DNA of 64,000 nucleotides, taken from contig JANBVI010000044.1 of NCBI GenBank assembly GCA_024239075.1, positions 62,001 through 126,000 on the forward strand, given 5' to 3'. Numbering within the stretch: position 1 is the stretch's first letter; every line of letters starts with the position of its first letter. The notes below the pieces were generated by a model that was not told the DNA's origin, made no database searches, and worked only from the letters and a program-made list of their open reading frames with translations. The translations under genes were made by a program, and so were the position numbers. This document shows, piece by piece, positions 8,573-18,184 of this stretch. The stretch comes from Fischerella sp. CENA71 (GTDB lineage Bacteria > Cyanobacteriota > Cyanobacteriia > Cyanobacteriales > Nostocaceae).

Positions 8573-9481
8573 CTATGGAAGCAGAGTTTCTGATTGCAAA
8601 GAAGGTATTTTGATCTGACACTGTGATGTTTGATGACTAATGACTTCTCCATCTAAGTGTTTTTTCAACCATTTCTCTAAATCTGCAAGTACATTTTGAT
8701 AGTTAACATCTAGTTGGAGATCATGATAGTCTCCTGAATATTCATAGCGTTCTTTATCGGGGAAAGTCACCCGTTGAAAAAATGCCAAACTGCCCTCTGG
8801 GGGTATTACTGTGTCACTACTACCATGTAGAATTAGCAAAGGAACTTGTAAATTCGCAGCATGAGTTTCTACCCACCTCTCGGTGTTAAAAAACTCTGTG
8901 GCAAGTCGGGCGCTACCATAATAATGCCGCAAAGGATCTTGATTATTTTTAACAATAACTTTAGAGTGCAAGGACTTGGTTGGTTGTTTAACACCAACTT
9001 TGAGACTAAAATTTGGCCACACTGGTGAAAGCATTCGTCCAATAGCAATTTTATGGGCAGGAACTTTCACTTTTCCTAAAGCTGGTGCGCTCAAAATTAT
9101 TCCTTGTAAACTTTCGGGAAAGCGTAAAGCATAGTCCAAAGCAATCACCGCTCCCAAACTATGGCCCCATAAGAAACAGGCACATCCTGGTCCTCGTTCC
9201 TGAATGCGTGTTAAAAACGTATGCAAGTCTTCTCGAAATTCAGCCCAAGAATTGATGTGTCCCCGTTGTCCAGGCGAGCGCCCGTGTCCCCGCAGATCAA
9301 AAGCGTAAATGGCATAACCAGAAGGAAGCAATTGTTGTACAGCATTCTCAAATAATCCGCTATGCGCTCCTAGTCCATGTACGATCGCAATGATTGCCCG
9401 TACTTCTCCCTCTGGCTGCCAGCTTTGATAATAAAGATGTAGACCTCCTGCACCTGTAAAAGTGCCTTCGATGTGTGTCAT
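8573..9481 (-). CDS. Alpha/beta hydrolase, monoacylglycerol lipase / lysophospholipase type
   Basis: A 302-residue serine hydrolase of the Serine-aminopeptidase S33 / monoglyceride lipase group. It shows the oxyanion segment IAIVHGLGAHSG, the segment FDLRGHGRSPG, the nucleophile elbow WGHSLGA (S108), an acid loop LHGSSDTVIPP and the catalytic His in SGDYHDL. No signal peptide is visible, so it is probably cytosolic. It would release fatty acids from monoacylglycerols or lysolipids. That fits its position just upstream of, and on the same strand as, the acyl-CoA ligase and beta-oxidation genes, although a 642-base spacer with a hairpin separates them. The exact substrate cannot be told from sequence. 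The start is the ATG at 9481. Confidence 0.85.
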   Translation of the reverse strand: MTHIEGTFTGAGGLHLYYQSWQPEGEVRAIIAIVHGLGAHSGLFENAVQQLLPSGYAIYAFDLRGHGRSPGQRGHINSWAEFREDLHTFLTRIQERGPGCACFLWGHSLGAVIALDYALRFPESLQGIILSAPALGKVKVPAHKIAIGRMLSPVWPNFSLKVGVKQPTKSLHSKVIVKNNQDPLRHYYGSARLATEFFNTERWVETHAANLQVPLLILHGSSDTVIPPEGSLAFFQRVTFPDKERYEYSGDYHDLQLDVNYQNVLADLEKWLKKHLDGEVISHQTSQCQIKIPSLQSETLLP

Positions 9482-9595
9482 TTTCCAACCCTCACAGTGC
9501 GTTTAATTAATATTTTGTTTGAATCTTGAGGCTTAGTTATCAGAAATGCTTATATATCTAATTATAATCATCCGACCTGTGCTGTGGCCTGATCC

Positions 9596-12500
9596 TCAGG
9601 CAGTAAATAGTGGAAGTTCTACCCGGAATGTTGTGCCTGCTCCAATATCACTAATGACGCTAATTTGTCCTCCTTGAAGCTCCACACATTTTTTGACGAT
9701 TGTCAATCCTAGTCCTGTACCTGGTATATTACTAACGTTGCTAGCTCGGTAGAATGATTCAAATAAATTCTGCTGCTCTTGTTTTGAAATACCAATACCT
9801 TCATCTGTAATCAGAAAAACTGCACTTTTGTCTTGAATCAATAAATCAATTTGAACATTACTTCCATCTGGTGAGTATTTGACGGCGTTAGAAAGCAAAT
9901 TACTCAGCATTTGTCGCAAAAGTTTCTTATCTAGATGAGCCGTGAAATTATTACCTGCTGCTGAACTACCCAAGTATTGAGCAGAGAAGATTAGGGTATG
10001 ATTGGGAGAACTCAGCTGTAGTTCCTCTACTAAAGAGCCACAAAAATCATTGAGATCAATATCAGTTGGCTCAAATGCTAATTTTCCAGCCTCAGCCTTA
10101 TTAATTAGCAGAATGTCATCTAAAAGTCGGGTGGTATGTTGCACATAGGTTTGAATGCATTGCAGGTGTCTGTGCTGTTGCTCGTTATCTAACTTATGGC
10201 TAAAACTCTTAAGAATTCCCGCAGAGGAAGCGATCACAGCCAGAGGAGTTCGGAACTCGTGGGATGTCATAGCAACAAAGCGAGATTTCAAGTCACTAAG
10301 TTCTTTTTCTTTTTCTAGAGCTTTACGAATGTCTTCCTCTGCTTTTTTGCGATCGCTAATTTCCATCCATAAACCAATGATCTCTAAAGGATTACCATGC
10401 TGATCTCGTACAAGCTTTAACTCATCAAACATCCAGCGATATTCTCCATCGCAATGCAGCCAACGGTATTCTTGAGTATGATGTCCCGTTTCTATAAGTT
10501 GAGGTAAATTCTCCACAATTTGCGGAGCATCTTCAGGATGAATACGATTTAGCCAAAAATCAGGGTCAGATAAAAATTCTTCTGCGGAATAACCAACCAA
10601 ATTGATTACGTTTTCACTAATATAGGTGGGATAGTAATTTCTTGTTAATGGTTTAGCGGTGAAAATTACCGCTGGACTCGAAGAAATCAAAAATTCTAAC
10701 CTTTCTTTGACCTGACGTAATTCTGTTTCCGCTTGTTTGCGATCGCTTAGTTCTACTTGCAACTGTGCGTAAAGTCCTGATTGTTTTGTGGCGATCGCTA
10801 GCTGATTTGCCAGTTGTTGCAAAAGTTCAATTTCTCCTGTTTTCCACTCTCTGAGATGTGAACATTGGTGAGCAATCAATAAACCCCACAATACACCCTG
10901 TTGAACAATAGGAATAACTAGCTTGGCTTGAATCTGCATATCTTCCATAAACTGTGTCAGACAGCTTGAGTGCTGACACTCTTGGCGATCGCCAAGAGCA
11001 TAAATCTCACCTTGTGCATAACGCAGACAACTTGTAGTCGGAAAATATTCAATGGGAAAAGATTGTTCAAGTATGCTTTTGTATCCTGGTGTCAAAGCTT
11101 CAGCAACTACCTTTCCCGTTCCATCTGCGAGGATATGATAAATTAGTACCCGGTCAACTTTGAGTAATTTGTAGATTTCAGCGACTGCAACATTGAGGAT
11201 TGCTTGTAGATCAAGAGATTCTCGGATACGTTGAGTAATAAAGTTAACTGCTTCTACTGCTGCAAATTGACGTTTAAGTTCTGCTTCACTTTTTTGTAGT
11301 TCTAGAGTACGTTGTTCAACTCTGCTTTCTAACTCCCGATTAAGTTTTTGCAAAGCTTCTTGCGCTCGTTGTCGTTGCAGTTCAGCTGCTGCTCTCGCTG
11401 CAAATACTTTCAAAATTCCCTCAAATTTATCGGGGTCAGTTATGGGTTTTTCATCTACAATCCAGAGTGTACCAATCGGTTCACCAAGATTATTGCTTAA
11501 AGTCACTCCCATAAAGCTACTGGCTTGCATCACAGCTAATGCTTCAATATCAGGGAAGAGTTGCTCAACTCTGCAACAACAGTGGTAAACTCTTTGCTGT
11601 AGCAAAATATTCCAAGGTTTAGATTTTGGGTTATAAAAAACATTGGGTTTTAACTGTCCATCAGACCAAAATCCTAGAGTGTGGAGTTGCTCATTAATTA
11701 GCTCACTGACACAAGCATGGCGGATATCCAAAGCAGAGGATATATACTGTACCAAAGCTGGAAAAAAGTCTTGTCCAGTAGTGGAAACTGTGCTTTCTAT
11801 CAAGTTTTGCAAAGCGATTTCAGCTTGTTTACGCTCAGTAATATCCTCAGCAATTCCAGTAACTCTGTATACCTCTAAGTTCTGATTTTTGACGGGAAAG
11901 GCGCGACTATGAATCCAGCGTATTGCTCCATCTGGTCTGATAATTCGGTATTCTTCACTATATTCACTCTGCATTCTTTTAGGTCTATCTGCAATGAAGC
12001 GCTGGCGATCAGCAGGATAAACTGCTTGTAAGAAGATATCAGATGAAGCATAAGCTTCTTCAGTCGAACGCCCCCAAATTTCTTCAAAAGCAGGACTGAC
12101 ATAGACAATTTGGCTAGAATCTCCTCTAAGATCAGCAATCCAAAATGTACTCCTAATATTTTCTGTAAATAGGCGGAATTTCTGTTCGCTTTCTCTGAGT
12201 GCGGCTTCAGCTTGTTTGCGATCGCTAATATCATCAGTAACAATCACAGCTGCTGTTACTTGTCCATCACGCCAAATCGGGCCTGCTTGAGAATAATTAT
12301 ATGTAAAACTCCCATCTGTATTGACACCACGGGTTTCATAACTGACAACTTCTCCACACTCAAAGACACGTTCTAAAGCAGAATGTTGAATGTGACAGTC
12401 TTCTGAAAACACATAATAATCAATATTAGTCCCAATCACTTCCTCAATCGATAGATCAGGTATTGTTTGATTGACAAACAAAATTTTCCTCTCACGATTC

Positions 12501-14833
12501 ACCATCGATACAAAACTAGGGGTACTATCCAAGACGGAGCGAAGCATAGCTTCAGACTCAGCCAAGGCTATTTCTGTTTGCTTATGTTCTGTAATATCAA
12601 TTCCTATAGTTACAGCAGCAGTGTTTTTTTGGTATTTTTGAGCAACAAGTAAATAACTGCGTGTTGTATCACCAATTTGGGAATTAATCACGCTAGATGC
12701 GGCTACATCTTGATTAGCTAAAAAGTCGCGCATAAATTGTGTAAAATGCTGACTTTTTTGCATAAAGCCTAATTCTTGACCAATAAAAGCATCAGGACTC
12801 AAATTAAAACTTTGAGCGAGACGTTTGTTAACTCCTAAATAGCGCCCATCGCTACTTACCCAAGAAACAAAACCAGGTACTGCATCCAAAACAGTTTGTA
12901 ATTGCTCTTTTGCTTGTCGTAACTTTTCCTCTGCTTGTTTGCGTTCTGTAATATCTTCAGAAATACACAACAGATGTTCAGGTTGACCATACTTATCATA
13001 CAGAGGAACTTTTGTTGTATGCAAAATTCTTCTCCCCAATTTATAGCTATCTATTGATTCTTCTGGAATATCTTGAGGTAGACCATGAAAAATAGTTTCG
13101 ACATCTTTTTTTAAGAAAAACTCTGCTTGTTCTTTCGGGAAAAATTCATAATCTGTTTTACCAATTGCATGTTCTCCCTTTAAACCCAAAATATGCTCAC
13201 AAGCTTTATTTAATAGTTGAAATTTTCCAAAGTTTTCTGGTCTAGCATCTTTGACAAATACAGCTACTGGCAAATTATCAATCATAGATTGCAGAAAATT
13301 CCGAGTGTGGCGAAGTTCTTCTTCTGCTTTCCGACTTTCAGTAATATCAATACCTGTACAAACTATATATTCAACTTGCTCATCACGATTCAGCAGGACA
13401 TTGTTTGACCAAGAAATTAACCGAACCTCACCATCTTTAGTCAGCCAATAATTTTCCTGATGATTACGAATTCCTCTTTGCTTAAGATTTTTAAAAGCTG
13501 CTTTTACTGTTTCTATTTCTTCAGAGATTAGCAGAAAATCCCAGAGAAATTTACCTTGTACAAAATCATAAGTGTAACCTGTTGTTTGTTCACAAGCATG
13601 GTTAAATTTAACAATTCTACCTTGGTAGTCTAATACTAAAATTAAAGCGTCTGCGACATTTAAAACAGTAGAAATAAAGTTACGTTCCAATCGTAATTGA
13701 GCTTCGATTTTATGGCGTTCTGCTAGTTGAATTCTTGCTTGATTGTAGAGTTCTACTTGTTTAATCGCAACTGCTAGCTGAATGGCAATTTTTTCCAGCA
13801 GATTGACCTCATCTTCTTTCCATTGGCGAAAATTTGAGCATTGATGAGTAATTAATAATCCCCATAATTGGTTAGAAATAACAATGGGAACAATGAGATA
13901 AGCTTTAACTTGCAATTGCTCTAGGATTTGCAACTGACTATCTGTCAACTGTAGCTCATAAATATTGGCGATCGCCTGTTTATTACCATAAATAAATATG
14001 TCTTCTACACCACTCCATGAGATATTTTTGATTTCACTACCCAAAGCAGTAGTCCAACCATTACTGACAGATTCTGCCAGAATCTTGCCGTTCATATCTG
14101 GTGTAAATTGATATACTAGCGCTCGGTCAGCTTTTAACACATACCGCACATCTTCAGCCACTGTTATCAGTGCAGTATCAAGATCCAGAGATTCACGAAT
14201 ACGTAGAGCAATAGATGTGATTAATTGTTCTCGTTTTGCTCGCGCTTTGAGTTCTATGATCCCCTGTTGTAGTTGTTCTTCTAATTGTTTGCGATCTGCT
14301 AACACCTCAACCATTTCTGTTTGTTGTTGAGAAAGTCGGTGTTGTAATAACTCCACCAGATCATACAAATCCATAGGATCTAATACTTGCAGTATGTTGC
14401 TTTGGCTTAAGATCCCTAACAATTCTCCCTGATTACCAACTACAACTAATTGGCGCACTCGCAAACTTTGCATTCGCTCATTAGCTGACGATAGCGAATC
14501 TTCAGGATGTAGAGAAAATAACGGACTACTCATAATAGACCGTACTTGAGTTTGTGTAAAATCTAACTTTAATGCTTGAAATTGGACAAGATCATACTCA
14601 GTAATAATACCAAGAGGAATAATTTGCTCGTCTTGTGATTGCTTTGCGATCACCACACAACTGGCTTGATGTTCCGACATTAAACAAGCTACATCCATAA
14701 CTGAAGTATCTGGAGTAGCATGGACTACTTGAGTATTCATAACCTCGCGCACTCGCCTGATTTTGAGCAACTCTTTAGAGTGTAAAATACTACTCAATTT
14801 CAAGTTTTGAGAGCCAAAATAGTTAATGTTCAT
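9596..14833 (-). CDS. Giant CBS-GAF-multi-PAS sensor histidine kinase
   Basis: A 1745-residue predicted cytosolic sensor kinase with no transmembrane segment and no receiver domain. Approximate order: paired CBS domains (30-160, with VMNTQVVHATPDTSVMDV), coiled coil, GAF (205-365), five successive PAS/PAC units (~380-1015, separated by DITERKQAE-type linkers), a GAF-like domain (~1020-1165), coiled coil, a second full GAF (1190-1360), a sixth PAS (~1375-1495), HisKA with the phospho-accepting H1525 in MTSHEFRTPLAVI, and HATPase_c (~1630-1742, with N-box LLSNAVKYSPDG and G-boxes DEGIGIS and GTGLGLTIV). The two strong GAF domains resemble cyanobacteriochrome-like GAFs in architecture, but I see no convincing bilin-binding Cys-His motif. 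CBS domains suggest adenylate sensing. No cognate regulator is adjacent; the nearest is at 26706. Confidence 0.93.
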   Translation of the reverse strand: MNINYFGSQNLKLSSILHSKELLKIRRVREVMNTQVVHATPDTSVMDVACLMSEHQASCVVIAKQSQDEQIIPLGIITEYDLVQFQALKLDFTQTQVRSIMSSPLFSLHPEDSLSSANERMQSLRVRQLVVVGNQGELLGILSQSNILQVLDPMDLYDLVELLQHRLSQQQTEMVEVLADRKQLEEQLQQGIIELKARAKREQLITSIALRIRESLDLDTALITVAEDVRYVLKADRALVYQFTPDMNGKILAESVSNGWTTALGSEIKNISWSGVEDIFIYGNKQAIANIYELQLTDSQLQILEQLQVKAYLIVPIVISNQLWGLLITHQCSNFRQWKEDEVNLLEKIAIQLAVAIKQVELYNQARIQLAERHKIEAQLRLERNFISTVLNVADALILVLDYQGRIVKFNHACEQTTGYTYDFVQGKFLWDFLLISEEIETVKAAFKNLKQRGIRNHQENYWLTKDGEVRLISWSNNVLLNRDEQVEYIVCTGIDITESRKAEEELRHTRNFLQSMIDNLPVAVFVKDARPENFGKFQLLNKACEHILGLKGEHAIGKTDYEFFPKEQAEFFLKKDVETIFHGLPQDIPEESIDSYKLGRRILHTTKVPLYDKYGQPEHLLCISEDITERKQAEEKLRQAKEQLQTVLDAVPGFVSWVSSDGRYLGVNKRLAQSFNLSPDAFIGQELGFMQKSQHFTQFMRDFLANQDVAASSVINSQIGDTTRSYLLVAQKYQKNTAAVTIGIDITEHKQTEIALAESEAMLRSVLDSTPSFVSMVNRERKILFVNQTIPDLSIEEVIGTNIDYYVFSEDCHIQHSALERVFECGEVVSYETRGVNTDGSFTYNYSQAGPIWRDGQVTAAVIVTDDISDRKQAEAALRESEQKFRLFTENIRSTFWIADLRGDSSQIVYVSPAFEEIWGRSTEEAYASSDIFLQAVYPADRQRFIADRPKRMQSEYSEEYRIIRPDGAIRWIHSRAFPVKNQNLEVYRVTGIAEDITERKQAEIALQNLIESTVSTTGQDFFPALVQYISSALDIRHACVSELINEQLHTLGFWSDGQLKPNVFYNPKSKPWNILLQQRVYHCCCRVEQLFPDIEALAVMQASSFMGVTLSNNLGEPIGTLWIVDEKPITDPDKFEGILKVFAARAAAELQRQRAQEALQKLNRELESRVEQRTLELQKSEAELKRQFAAVEAVNFITQRIRESLDLQAILNVAVAEIYKLLKVDRVLIYHILADGTGKVVAEALTPGYKSILEQSFPIEYFPTTSCLRYAQGEIYALGDRQECQHSSCLTQFMEDMQIQAKLVIPIVQQGVLWGLLIAHQCSHLREWKTGEIELLQQLANQLAIATKQSGLYAQLQVELSDRKQAETELRQVKERLEFLISSSPAVIFTAKPLTRNYYPTYISENVINLVGYSAEEFLSDPDFWLNRIHPEDAPQIVENLPQLIETGHHTQEYRWLHCDGEYRWMFDELKLVRDQHGNPLEIIGLWMEISDRKKAEEDIRKALEKEKELSDLKSRFVAMTSHEFRTPLAVIASSAGILKSFSHKLDNEQQHRHLQCIQTYVQHTTRLLDDILLINKAEAGKLAFEPTDIDLNDFCGSLVEELQLSSPNHTLIFSAQYLGSSAAGNNFTAHLDKKLLRQMLSNLLSNAVKYSPDGSNVQIDLLIQDKSAVFLITDEGIGISKQEQQNLFESFYRASNVSNIPGTGLGLTIVKKCVELQGGQISVISDIGAGTTFRVELPLFTA

Positions 14834-15644
14834 TGTGTGTAAAAGCTTGGTTACAAAATCAATTAAAATATAGGTTAATAAATGCTATTTTTACTTACGC
14901 ACTTTTCAAAATGCATCAGTATTTTCCATTGTATGAGATTGGTAAAATCTATTTTATATACCAAAAATTGCTCAAAGAAATTACAGAGACAGGCTAAAGG
15001 TTAAGAGTTACAGGGATAGGGAAACACCTTTACTCTTTTCCCCTTCATTGAACTGTATTGTTATCTCAACCTTGATGTAAAATTTGAAAATGGAGATTTA
15101 GTAGTTTAAGAAAATGCTAAGTACTTTTGAGGATGCGATCGCAAGTGGCTCACAAATGATCTGGTTTATCCAAATATTTACAAAAGTTAGTAAAGTTTAT
15201 CAATGTGCGATCGCATCAAATTTTATTGCTAATCTAATCTATTCCAGAGTTTACAGGAATTACAGATCAAGAATCAGAGAGAGATTACAAACTTTTAGAA
15301 TCAAAAAAGGCCGATAGTTTGACTAGATAATACTAATTTTAGGATAACTTGAGGATGACTAAGTTTTTGTTCTAATTCTCATACATTAAAGTTAATTTTT
15401 GTGGAATTTAAAGCTACTTCGTTTAATATAAAATTGTAAAATATAGGTGTATTTTAAGAATTCCATATAAAAAATTTCACTTAAATTTTTACTCTATAAT
15501 ATTGAATAATAACTATATATTAAGCATATTTTTAAAACTCTAAATCTATAAATATAAAAATTATAAAATTCCAAAAAAGCAAGAACCTACTAATTTTGAC
15601 GTATAATATTTTAAGTTCTACACAATAACAGTGTGCTATTTACT
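14834..15644. other. AT-rich spacer between the kinase and DAHP synthase genes
   Basis: About 810 bases with no convincing gene. A 67-codon plus-strand frame at 15114-15317 contains two HIP1-type octamers and has no recognisable domain or good ribosome site. The last 300 bases are extremely AT-rich and presumably hold the promoter region for the divergently arranged kinase and DAHP synthase genes, but I cannot place a -35/-10 pair with confidence. Confidence 0.6.
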
Positions 15645-16691
15645 ATGCAAGACAAATTATTTAATACTCACATTGAAAGCTATCACCCTTTATTAACTCC
15701 AGCCGAGTTAAAATCAAGATTACCTTTAACAAACTTAGTTCAACAAAAAATTCTCAAATATAGGCAGGAAATAGAAAACATTTTAGATTTTAAAGATAGG
15801 AGAAAATTCATAGTAGTTGGTCCATGTTCTATCCATGACACAAAAGTAGCAATTGAATATTCCCATAAACTCAAAAATTTAGCTGAAAAAGTGCAAGATA
15901 AACTCTTGCTTGTGATGAGAGTATATTTTGAAAAACCAAGAACAACAGTAGGATGGAAAGGATTAATTAACGATCCTGATATGGATGATTCTTTCCATAT
16001 AGAAAAAGGGTTATTAATGGCACGCAGCTTATTACTAAAAATTGCTGAAGTGGGATTACCCGTCGGTACAGAAGCGCTCGATCCCATAGTACCTCAATAT
16101 ATTAGCGAACTGATTACATGGTCTGCAATTGGAGCACGCACAACCGAATCGCAAACTCATCGTGAAATGGCGAGTGGGCTTTCAATGCCTGTAGGCTTCA
16201 AAAACGGTGTTGATGGTAACATTAATGTGGCTTTGAATGCTCTCCAATCGGCTAAAAAACCTCACCATTTTTTAGGAATTAATCAAATGGGACAGGTGAG
16301 CATCTTCAAAACTAGAGGAAATGCCTACGGTCACGTTATTTTGCGAGGCGGTAATGGTAAACCAAATTATGATGTAGCCAGTGTCAAACAAGTAGAAGAA
16401 AAATTAAAAGGAGCAAATTTATCACCAAGAATTGTTATTGATTGTAGCCACGGCAATTCAAATAAAGATTATAAATTACAAGGTTTTGTTTTTGAAAATG
16501 TTATTCAACAAATAGTTGATGGCAATACATCAATAGTTGGTATGATGCTGGAATCTAATTTATATGAAGGTAATCAAGTTATTCCTAGTAAAGAACAGCA
16601 ATTAAAATATGGTGTTTCTGTGACAGATGGGTGTATTGGTTGGAATGAAACAGAAGAAATTATTTTAGATGCTTACAAACAACTAAAGTAG
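15645..16691 (+). CDS. aroF: 3-deoxy-7-phosphoheptulonate (DAHP) synthase, AroFGH type
   Basis: This condenses phosphoenolpyruvate and erythrose 4-phosphate to DAHP, the entry step of the shikimate pathway to tryptophan and other aromatics. It is strongly similar along its length to E. coli AroG/F/H: GPCSIHD, RVYFEKPRTTVGWKGLINDP, GARTTESQ, HRE(M)ASGLS, PVGFKNG and IDCSHGNS are all present. A GTG at 15633 would add four residues; the ATG at 15645 is preferred because it matches the family start (348 residues). A DAHP synthase gene is a known member of hapalindole-type clusters, where it supplies tryptophan precursor. Its position next to the halogenase and cyclase genes supports a pathway-dedicated rather than housekeeping role. 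A hairpin terminator follows. Confidence 0.92.
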   Translation: MQDKLFNTHIESYHPLLTPAELKSRLPLTNLVQQKILKYRQEIENILDFKDRRKFIVVGPCSIHDTKVAIEYSHKLKNLAEKVQDKLLLVMRVYFEKPRTTVGWKGLINDPDMDDSFHIEKGLLMARSLLLKIAEVGLPVGTEALDPIVPQYISELITWSAIGARTTESQTHREMASGLSMPVGFKNGVDGNINVALNALQSAKKPHHFLGINQMGQVSIFKTRGNAYGHVILRGGNGKPNYDVASVKQVEEKLKGANLSPRIVIDCSHGNSNKDYKLQGFVFENVIQQIVDGNTSIVGMMLESNLYEGNQVIPSKEQQLKYGVSVTDGCIGWNETEEIILDAYKQLK

Positions 16692-16713
16692 AACAAAATA
16701 TCTATAAAAATTA

Positions 16714-16743
16714 CCTGCTTGTTCAAATAGCAAGCAGGCTTTA
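16714..16743 (+). terminator. Probable intrinsic terminator after DAHP synthase
   Basis: The arms CCTGCTTG (16714-16721) and CAAGCAGG (16731-16738) form an 8-bp perfect stem with a 9-base loop 23 bases after the DAHP synthase stop, followed by CTTTAAT. The T-run is short, so termination strength is uncertain. Confidence 0.6.
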
Positions 16744-16802
16744 ATCAAAGGGACGGGTTTTTGTTGTTGAGAAACTCATAGGACTTACACAAAACTATAC
16801 CT

Positions 16803-16832
16803 TGTAGGGGCAATTCATGAATTGTCTCTACT
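16803..16832. repeat. Degenerate copy of a TGTAG-type palindromic repeat
   Basis: An imperfect palindrome, TGTAGGGGCAATTCA followed by TGAATTGTCTCTACT, lies between the convergent DAHP synthase and halogenase genes. It resembles the perfect palindrome at 18042-18071 in layout (TGTAG outer arms, 30 bases) and probably belongs to the same dispersed class. It may also act as a bidirectional hairpin here. Confidence 0.6.
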
Positions 16833-16996
16833 TGAAAATCAGAATTTAGGCTATTGTTTGCGTAAGTCTTGACTCAATATCAAGAAACAGCTGTTTACTT
16901 TGTTGCAACTTCACGATCGGCTGACGGAGGATAGTATTCGTAAGATAGTGGGTGCGATTTCAAAAGATGTTTGATTTTAGACAAATCTAATCAAGT

Positions 16997-17869
16997 TTAA
17001 CTCCAGTAATAAATCTTATTACGCTCTTTAGAGAAGGCTAAAAATCCACCGATGGTTCGCCGTGGAGAATTACCGATTACTTCACTAACCCGGTGGTAGT
17101 ATCGACCACCATTAAACAGTAGCATGTCTCCAGGACCAGGTGCATAAGCCACGCTCTGAGACTGGTTAGACTTGAACTTGGACTCGACCTCATCTATATA
17201 TTTGTGTAGATCAGCTGATTTGTCTACTTCTTGAGGGTTCCATTCCAAATTGTAAACTACTAGCTCACCGCCAGCTTCAGGGACACTGAGGGGGATAAAG
17301 TAACTAAGCTGATCAGATAAATCAAGCAAAGTTTTCAAATGGTTAGCTGCTGGCATTAGCAGAAAGTCATTGCCAACATGGACTGCTATTTCGCGACCTT
17401 CAGTCAACAATCGGAGAGTAGCTGGAGTGTAACTTTCTCCTTCTGGCCCTGTAGGAATTTCCACAGGCAATCCAGAAAGAGAGTGAAATATTGACTCTAC
17501 TCGTTCCTCAAAATCGGGATTTCCTTGGAACATAGTGCGACAAGCCTGCCGGAAGATTGCTGCAGAAGCAAAGTAGTTTTTCAGGTCATCCGATTGACCC
17601 ACAATAGCATGACCGTATATCTGGGCTACTTTGGTGCCAAACTCTTCATTCTTATTAAGAATTGATTTCATGCCACCCTCATCCTCATCTTCTAGGCGAC
17701 GAATAACTCGCTCAATACTATCTAAGGGTAAGACTCCACGGATGATCATCCCGTCAAAGCTACGGTTGATAATTATGTCTTGAATAGCAGTAGGATAGTT
17801 ATTTACTTCTGTTACATTGATGTCTAAAAAATTTAAAGCAGGTTTTGTAGAAACGGCATTATTGGACAT
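16997..17869 (-). CDS. welO5: WelO5/AmbO5-type Fe(II)/2-oxoglutarate aliphatic halogenase
   Basis: A 290-residue enzyme, the same length as WelO5, and from memory of that sequence very close to it end to end. WelO5 chlorinates an unactivated carbon of free-standing hapalindole/fischerindole-type alkaloids. The diagnostic site is present: H164-V-G166, where Gly replaces the Asp/Glu of hydroxylases and leaves room for chloride, plus the distal H259 in [11 protein letters not shown] and the 2-oxoglutarate-binding R270 in [10 protein letters not shown]. Numbering coincides with WelO5. A GAGGAAAA ribosome site precedes the ATG at 17869. It is the last gene of the minus-strand set starting with the prenyl diphosphate synthase. 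It appears functional, unlike the Rieske genes beside it. Confidence 0.95.
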   Translation of the reverse strand: MSNNAVSTKPALNFLDINVTEVNNYPTAIQDIIINRSFDGMIIRGVLPLDSIERVIRRLEDEDEGGMKSILNKNEEFGTKVAQIYGHAIVGQSDDLKNYFASAAIFRQACRTMFQGNPDFEERVESIFHSLSGLPVEIPTGPEGESYTPATLRLLTEGREIAVHVGNDFLLMPAANHLKTLLDLSDQLSYFIPLSVPEAGGELVVYNLEWNPQEVDKSADLHKYIDEVESKFKSNQSQSVAYAPGPGDMLLFNGGRYYHRVSEVIGNSPRRTIGGFLAFSKERNKIYYWS

Positions 17870-18041
17870 TAGCTTTTCCTCTATTATTATTCAGTTGGTT
17901 ACCGTAAATTAGGTTGCCAATATTAAAATATTTTGTACTAATTAATATTTAAATTTAATTAATACAAATTATTTTAATATTTGGTTAATTTAATAATCCT
18001 TGTGTTATACCAATTTCCTTTAAAAGTGAAACATATTTTTT

Positions 18042-18071
18042 TGTAGAGACGTGCCATGGCACGTCTCTACA
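18042..18071. repeat. Perfect 30-bp palindrome (TGTAGAGACGTGCC family)
   Basis: The 30-base sequence beginning TGTAGAGACGTGCCA is its own exact reverse complement. It lies in the 315-base spacer between the Rieske gene and the halogenase. A 28/30 match occurs inside a PKS gene at 46989-47018, and weaker relatives lie at 28281 and 16803. This looks like a dispersed REP-like element. Confidence 0.9.
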
Positions 18072-18184
18072 TTATTTATGTGTATCGCGATTAACGTGAA
18101 ATGGTATTACTCATATATTAAAAATAAGCTACTACTCTAAATTTTGTTTAGTTACACAAGTACTTTATTTTTAAAAAACAGTGT

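Noticed and set aside
15114-15317. 67-codon plus-strand frame between the kinase and DAHP synthase genes
   Set aside because: No recognisable domain or clear ribosome site; it spans HIP1-type octamers and sits in a decayed-looking AT-rich spacer. A real small gene cannot be excluded but is not supported.
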